A program made the translations under genes and the position numbers. Below are positions 60,224-64,000 of a stretch of 64,000 nucleotides of DNA, in pieces. The DNA is from Pseudanabaena frigida (lineage in GTDB: Bacteria; Cyanobacteriota; Cyanobacteriia; Pseudanabaenales; Pseudanabaenaceae). Position 1 is the stretch's first letter; the number at the start of each line of letters is the position of its first letter. The notes under the pieces are model-generated. The model was not told the origin of the DNA. It saw only the letters and a list, made by a program, of their open reading frames with translations, and did no database searches. The DNA lies in NCBI GenBank assembly GCA_003242085.1, contig QBML01000004.1:1-64000 (forward strand), read 5' to 3'.

Positions 60224-61672
60224 GTGGCAACAAATCCCATCAATCTAGGTCAAAAGTCAGATTTGTCAAACCAGTCACCGAAGCCAAAAAAAGCTTTTTT
60301 TAACCATAAGTGGACAATTTTTACAGTCCTATTTGTGGCTCTTCTATCAGGGGGACTAGGTGCTGGTTTGGCATTTGTATTGAGTAGCCGACCCTTTCAA
60401 CAGCGCCAACTCACGGCTGATGAAGCGGCAGTGTTTAATCGTAATTCCGATAGCATGACTTCCGCGATCGCGGGCGTACCGACCCTAACAAGACCTGTGA
60501 ATATCTTGGTGTTAGGGACGATTATCCTCACCTCTGATTTACCTGATGCTCAGTCAAAACCAAAGGGGAAATATCTAGCTGAAGTTGATGACAACCTTAA
60601 CGGCATGAGTGATGCAATGTTACTCATTCGGTTCGACCCCGCCACTAAAAAGGTTGCTGTTCTGTCGATTCCTCGTGATAGCCGCGTGAATATCCAAGGC
60701 GTAGGTAAAACTAAGATTAATTTTGCCAACTATGCGGGTGGTGCTTCACTCTCGGCTCAAACTGTCAGTCAAGTATTAGGGGATATCCCGATCGATCGAT
60801 ATATCCGCTTCAATGTCAACGGATTTGGCAAACTAGTCGATGCCCTTGGTGGTATTGATGTGTATGTGCCGAAAAAGATGAAATATCAGGATGATAGCCA
60901 ACATCTATATATCAATCTCAACGCGGGGCAGCAAAAACTTAATGGTAGCAAAGCAATTCAGTATATGCGCTACCGTCACGACGATCTAGGGGATATTGGT
61001 CGCGTTCAGCGTCAGCAAGCTTTTTTCCGCGCTTTTATTGAGCAGAAACTCAAGCCCGAAACTATCACTAAATTTCCTGAAGTCTTAGCGATTATTAAAG
61101 ATAATATCGACACGAATCTGTCTGTCGAAGAAGTTCTTGCCCTTGCTAGCTATACCTCAAAAATTGATCGTAAAAGCATCCAGATGCATATGGCTCCAGG
61201 GCGGTTTAGCAATCCAGGAGAGTTTGATAACCTCAGCTATTGGATCTTAGATAATCGATTACTTTCTAAAATCATGAGCCAAAATTTTGGGGTAGTGATG
61301 AAGCAAGCAGATGCCAGCCTCGTGGAAAACACGATCCAGACTCTGAGAATTGCGGTTCAAGATAGTATGTCTCAGCCTGAGGGCTCTAAGAAAGCGACCA
61401 CCATTCTTTCAAAAGCTGGATATGCTCAGGTCTTTCCTGCTAGCGATCGCTGGACTAAACCACTTGCCAAGACTCAAATTATCGCTCAAAACGGCGATCG
61501 GACTGCTGCTGAAAATCTGCGCGAAGCTCTGGGACTTGGCGAAGTGTTAGTCGAATCAACAGGTGATATTGAGTCAGACATTACAGTCAGAGTTGGCAAA
61601 GATTGGCTAGAAACAAATAACATTCCCCTTAAGCCGACTAAACCAACGCAAGCAAAAATATCTACTAATTAA
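60224..61672 (+). CDS. LytR-CpsA-Psr (LCP) family transferase
   Basis: About 482 residues from the GTG at 60224; a GAGGAG ribosome binding site lies 12 nt upstream. The frame is open from a TTG at 60164. A membrane helix (FTVLFVALLSGGLGAGLAFV) follows a basic cytoplasmic tail. The LCP domain has SDAMLLIRFDPATKKVAVLS, SIPRDSRVNIQGVGKTKINF and MRYRHDDLGDIGRVQRQQAF, with the conserved Arg and Asp residues. C-terminal ~110 residues resemble a LytR_C domain. It attaches anionic glycopolymers to the peptidoglycan. It is followed by two palindromes. Confidence 0.88.
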   Translation: MATNPINLGQKSDLSNQSPKPKKAFFNHKWTIFTVLFVALLSGGLGAGLAFVLSSRPFQQRQLTADEAAVFNRNSDSMTSAIAGVPTLTRPVNILVLGTIILTSDLPDAQSKPKGKYLAEVDDNLNGMSDAMLLIRFDPATKKVAVLSIPRDSRVNIQGVGKTKINFANYAGGASLSAQTVSQVLGDIPIDRYIRFNVNGFGKLVDALGGIDVYVPKKMKYQDDSQHLYINLNAGQQKLNGSKAIQYMRYRHDDLGDIGRVQRQQAFFRAFIEQKLKPETITKFPEVLAIIKDNIDTNLSVEEVLALASYTSKIDRKSIQMHMAPGRFSNPGEFDNLSYWILDNRLLSKIMSQNFGVVMKQADASLVENTIQTLRIAVQDSMSQPEGSKKATTILSKAGYAQVFPASDRWTKPLAKTQIIAQNGDRTAAENLREALGLGEVLVESTGDIESDITVRVGKDWLETNNIPLKPTKPTQAKISTN

Positions 61673-61709
61673 TTCACATTAGATACCCAAAAACAGCCAT
61701 TCTCCTTAT

Positions 61710-61766
61710 AAAACCAATTTTGTTATTTTCAGCGCCTACAGCGCTGAAAATAACAAAATTGGTTTT
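61710..61766. terminator. Perfect 26-bp palindrome after the LCP gene
   Basis: Arms 61710-61735 and 61741-61766 (AAAACCAATTTTGTTATTTT, then CAGCGC) are exact around CTACA. It relates to the AACCA-TTTTTTG class elements at 3834, 21074 and 33146. Confidence 0.75.
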
Positions 61767-61775
61767 TACTGACAA

Positions 61776-61814
61776 AAAAGCAGAGAGGAGCGCATTGCGC
61801 TCCTCTCTGCTTTT
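61776..61814 (-). terminator. Perfect 18-bp hairpin at the SDR gene end
   Basis: AAAAGCAGAGAGGAGCGC pairs exactly with GCGCTCCTCTCTGCTTTT around ATT. On the minus strand it lies at the 3' end of the SDR gene, one base after its stop codon. It is convergent with the LCP gene. Confidence 0.75.
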
Positions 61815-62642
61815 CTAGACGTTTGTGCTTTGACGAACAATCTTTGTGAATAGAAAATCAGGCAAAAGCTTGCGTAAAAATAATAATTGCTTAGCAAGTG
61901 GATCGGTAGGATAGCGCAATTTCCATGAGTTATCAGTGCTAGCACCATAAATAGTTTTTGCGACTACTTCAGCAGGCGAACCAGTTGTACCGATTTTATT
62001 CATCTTCGTTAATACGCGATCGCTAAAATCGTCATATTCTGGGAAATCGGGATTGCTGCTGCGGTCAGCCGATCGCTCGTAAAAGTCAGTTTTAATTGGA
62101 CCTGGCTCGATGATTTTGACGCGAATATTGAAGGCTAGCAGTTCGTGCTGCAAAGATTCGGAAAAACCTTCTATAGCCCATTTGGTCGCGTGATAAAGGC
62201 TATAGAGCGGGAAGGCAACGCGACCACCGATCGAGGCAACATTAACTACTACTCCACATTTTCGCTCTCGGAAATGTGGCAGTATAGCGCGAGTAGTTTC
62301 CATCAAACCAAAAACATTTGTATTAAATTGGCGTTGGATTTGCTCAGACGTAGAAGCTTCAAAAGCACCTAACATGCCATAGCCTGCGTTATTCACCAAA
62401 ACATCGATCGCACCAAATCGGGTAATGGTTTCTGTAACTGCTTCAGCGATTGTGCTGGGATCGGTGACATCTAGTTTTAAGAGAATTACTCGATCGAGAT
62501 TTGCCAAGCCGTTGGCTTTACTGATTTCCCGATCGGGCGATCGCATTGTTGCCGCCACATTCCAGCCCTGTTTTTGGAAATATAAAGCCGTTGCTCGACC
62601 AATCCCAGACGATGCACCAGTGATTAATACAGTTTTAGTCAT
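61815..62642 (-). CDS. Classical short-chain dehydrogenase/reductase
   Basis: 275 residues. NAD(P)-binding motif LITGASSGIGRATALYFQKQ, NNAGYGMLGA, and catalytic Ser-Tyr-Lys (NVASIGGR, then YSLYHATKWAIEGFSE). The central segment resembles members acting on large hydrophobic substrates. The substrate is not identifiable. It lies 8 nt after the NmrA-like gene end on the same strand, so both belong to one operon. Confidence 0.9.
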   Translation of the reverse strand: MTKTVLITGASSGIGRATALYFQKQGWNVAATMRSPDREISKANGLANLDRVILLKLDVTDPSTIAEAVTETITRFGAIDVLVNNAGYGMLGAFEASTSEQIQRQFNTNVFGLMETTRAILPHFRERKCGVVVNVASIGGRVAFPLYSLYHATKWAIEGFSESLQHELLAFNIRVKIIEPGPIKTDFYERSADRSSNPDFPEYDDFSDRVLTKMNKIGTTGSPAEVVAKTIYGASTDNSWKLRYPTDPLAKQLLFLRKLLPDFLFTKIVRQSTNV

Positions 62643-62650
62643 ATTTCTAT

Positions 62651-63310
62651 TTAAGCAACTTTGGCGAACAATTCGGCAATCGGGCGATCTGGTGTATCGG
62701 CTTTGGTCACGATTTCGACTAGTTTATTTTTGGCAGTATCTTCAAATAAAGCCTCTACCGTCACTTGAGCAACTTTAGTACGGGGAATACTACCCTCAAA
62801 TAAAGTGTCAGCCCCAGACATTGCCAAGCCACCTTGTTTTTCATGGTTGAGCAGCCCTCCAGGGCGGACGATCGTATAAGTCAAACCACTATTTTGTAAA
62901 TATTGCTCGGCTTGTTTTTTCCAGAAAAGCACTAGCCAAAAGAGATTTAAAGGATGAAACAACTTAGAGACACAGAGGGAAGAGACGATCGCCAAATGCT
63001 GAATATTTTTTACCTTGGCGGCATTTACTAAATTCTTCGTGCCGATGTAATCGACTAAATATGGCTCTAAGGCATTTAAGCTGGGTTTCGCCCCTGTTGC
63101 ACATACAACAACATCACAATCAGCGATCGCCTCAGTTAACGTATCAGCAAAAAGGACATTTCCCTTTACTAATTCCACTTCAGAGGGCAAGATTTGTCTG
63201 GCAAGTTCTAAGTTGCGGACTAAGGCTCTCACAGAAATATTCCGCTTAACTAATTCGGTGACAATATGCCGCCCAGTTTGCCCTGTGGCTCCTGCTACAA
63301 ATGCTTTCAT
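62651..63310 (-). CDS. NmrA/atypical SDR NAD(P)-binding protein
   Basis: 219 residues. It has the atypical GATGQTGRHIVTELVKRNIS glycine motif and VCATGAKPSLNALEPYLVDY. The lysine-tyrosine pair of classical SDRs is not conserved in the usual spacing. Similar to Ycf39/HCF173-type proteins and to plant Tic62. It may act as a chaperone or redox sensor instead of an enzyme. It is divergent from hemB and 8 nt upstream of the SDR gene. Confidence 0.8.
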   Translation of the reverse strand: MKAFVAGATGQTGRHIVTELVKRNISVRALVRNLELARQILPSEVELVKGNVLFADTLTEAIADCDVVVCATGAKPSLNALEPYLVDYIGTKNLVNAAKVKNIQHLAIVSSLCVSKLFHPLNLFWLVLFWKKQAEQYLQNSGLTYTIVRPGGLLNHEKQGGLAMSGADTLFEGSIPRTKVAQVTVEALFEDTAKNKLVEIVTKADTPDRPIAELFAKVA

Positions 63311-63337
63311 ATTTGCACTGATTTTTAACTATTTACC

Positions 63338-63372
63338 TTAGTATAGGCGGCACGAAGTGCTGCCTATACTAA
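63338..63372. repeat. 16-bp hairpin between divergent genes
   Basis: TTAGTATAGGCGGCAC pairs with GTGCTGCCTATACTAA around GAA, with one G-U pair. It lies 28 nt upstream of the NmrA-like gene start, so it is not a terminator of an adjacent gene. Confidence 0.6.
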
Positions 63373-63481
63373 TTCAGCGGATCATTTCGGTGCTAGTTAC
63401 TCTGGTATAATCCATAACTAAAAATATATGTTTTGAAAATGCTTTTATAGCAAATCAATTAAGAAAAGTTAAGAAACATCA

Positions 63482-64000
63482 ATGCACCTCACCCACCGCC
63501 CTCGCCGTCTACGCCGTAATCCTTCTGTACGGAGTCTTGTCAGAGAAGCACATCTGTCCGTAGATGATTTTATCTATCCAATGTTTGTAATGGAAGGAGA
63601 GAATAATCGCGTTGAGATTCCTTCCATGCCTGAGGCATATCGCTTTACCCTCGATTTACTAGTTAAAGAAGTAGAAGAGATTTATGCGTTAGGAATTAAA
63701 GCGATCGCCCTTTTCCCTGCTGTACCTGAAGAGAAAAAAGACCTCACTGGTAGCGAAAGTTTTAATCCAGAAGGTTTAGCCCAACGAGCAGTGCGGGCTA
63801 TTAAAGCGGCAGTTCCCGATGTGATTATTTTTACTGATGTTGCCCTCGATCCGTTCACCACTCATGGACATGATGGCATCATTGATGACAATGGCGTGAT
63901 TCTCAACGATGAGACCGTAGAAGTTCTTGTCAAGATGTCCATTTCCCAAGCGGCTGCTGGTACGGATTTTGTTTCACCTTCTGACATGATGGATGGTCGC
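63482..64000 (+). CDS. hemB: Porphobilinogen synthase (delta-aminolevulinic acid dehydratase), partial
   Basis: The first 173 codons, cut off by the window edge. It begins MHLTHRPRRLRRNPSVRSLV and contains FIYPMFVMEGEN, IKAIALFPAVPEEKKDL, the TDVALDPFTTHGHDG region (metal-allosteric site of the Mg type) and PSDMMDGR. It condenses two 5-aminolevulinate molecules into porphobilinogen in tetrapyrrole synthesis, feeding chlorophyll, heme and phycobilins. The start codon ATG at 63482 lacks a clear ribosome binding site. Promoter in the 170 nt shared with the NmrA-like gene. Confidence 0.95.
   Translation, partial: MHLTHRPRRLRRNPSVRSLVREAHLSVDDFIYPMFVMEGENNRVEIPSMPEAYRFTLDLLVKEVEEIYALGIKAIALFPAVPEEKKDLTGSESFNPEGLAQRAVRAIKAAVPDVIIFTDVALDPFTTHGHDGIIDDNGVILNDETVEVLVKMSISQAAAGTDFVSPSDMMDGR

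Overview
The window is chromosomal DNA from a filamentous-type cyanobacterium, most likely a Pseudanabaena relative (genus is inference). Oxygenic photosynthesis genes are present: psbO, a petG too short for routine gene calling, crtD, an Sds-type prenyl synthase, the circadian/light regulator rpaA, and hemB running off the right edge. The HIP1 octamer GCGATCGC is very frequent. The window also carries cyanobacteria-restricted families (DUF4278, DUF3531, cyanoexosortase/HpsJ). Most of it is core genome in short transcription units on both strands, separated by unusually long and near-perfect palindromes.

Layout. 1-3.8 kb: a sigma-70-like protein, a SPOR-domain membrane protein and small membrane or secreted proteins. 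3.9-5.9 kb: prmA and aguA. 6.0-10.2 kb: a small accessory island holding a tail-to-tail toxin/antitoxin pair, a half-length HsdS plus HsdM without HsdR, and a VapB/VapC pair whose toxin start is frameshifted. The part from about 6.9 to 9.5 kb lacks HIP1. 10.3-20.8 kb: DedA, DUF4278, aminopeptidase P, a DEDDh exonuclease overlapping a photolyase tail-to-tail, then tig, clpP, clpX and an FHA protein. 21.2-26.8 kb: a DAO-family oxidase, then a minus-strand run of sds, a 57-residue ORF, a RecF/OLD-like ATPase, a TOPRIM-like protein and crtD, the last three joined by ATGA overlaps. 27-33.8 kb: rpaA, an inverse-autotransporter-like protein, glgA and two uncharacterised genes. 33.8-43 kb: a giant secreted TPR-CHAT protein, FKBP, tRNA-Phe, a YdcF-like protein, recR, a zincin, a PP2C phosphatase and an AarF/UbiB kinase-like protein. 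43-50 kb: ComEC, a cyanoexosortase cluster and an S9 peptidase. 50.1-52.2 kb: an AT-rich ATPase plus PD-(D/E)XK nuclease pair. 52.3-64 kb: psbO, petG, an SGNH protein, gloA, DUF3531, an ABM protein, an M50-TPR protease, an LCP protein, two SDR proteins and hemB (partial).

The strongest candidates for undescribed biology are these. (1) Two separate ATPase plus nuclease modules, each overlapping by 4 nt; one has a TOPRIM-like and the other a PD-(D/E)XK-like partner. The first is fused translationally to a carotenoid gene and looks long resident; the second looks recently acquired. (2) A dispersed family of more than 30 hyper-extended palindromes. Many abut or swallow stop codons, but several lie between divergent genes where no terminator is needed, and subsets share flanking sequence, so they behave like a mobile or templated repeat that doubles as terminators. 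(3) The 6-10 kb island of incomplete or rearranged defence modules.
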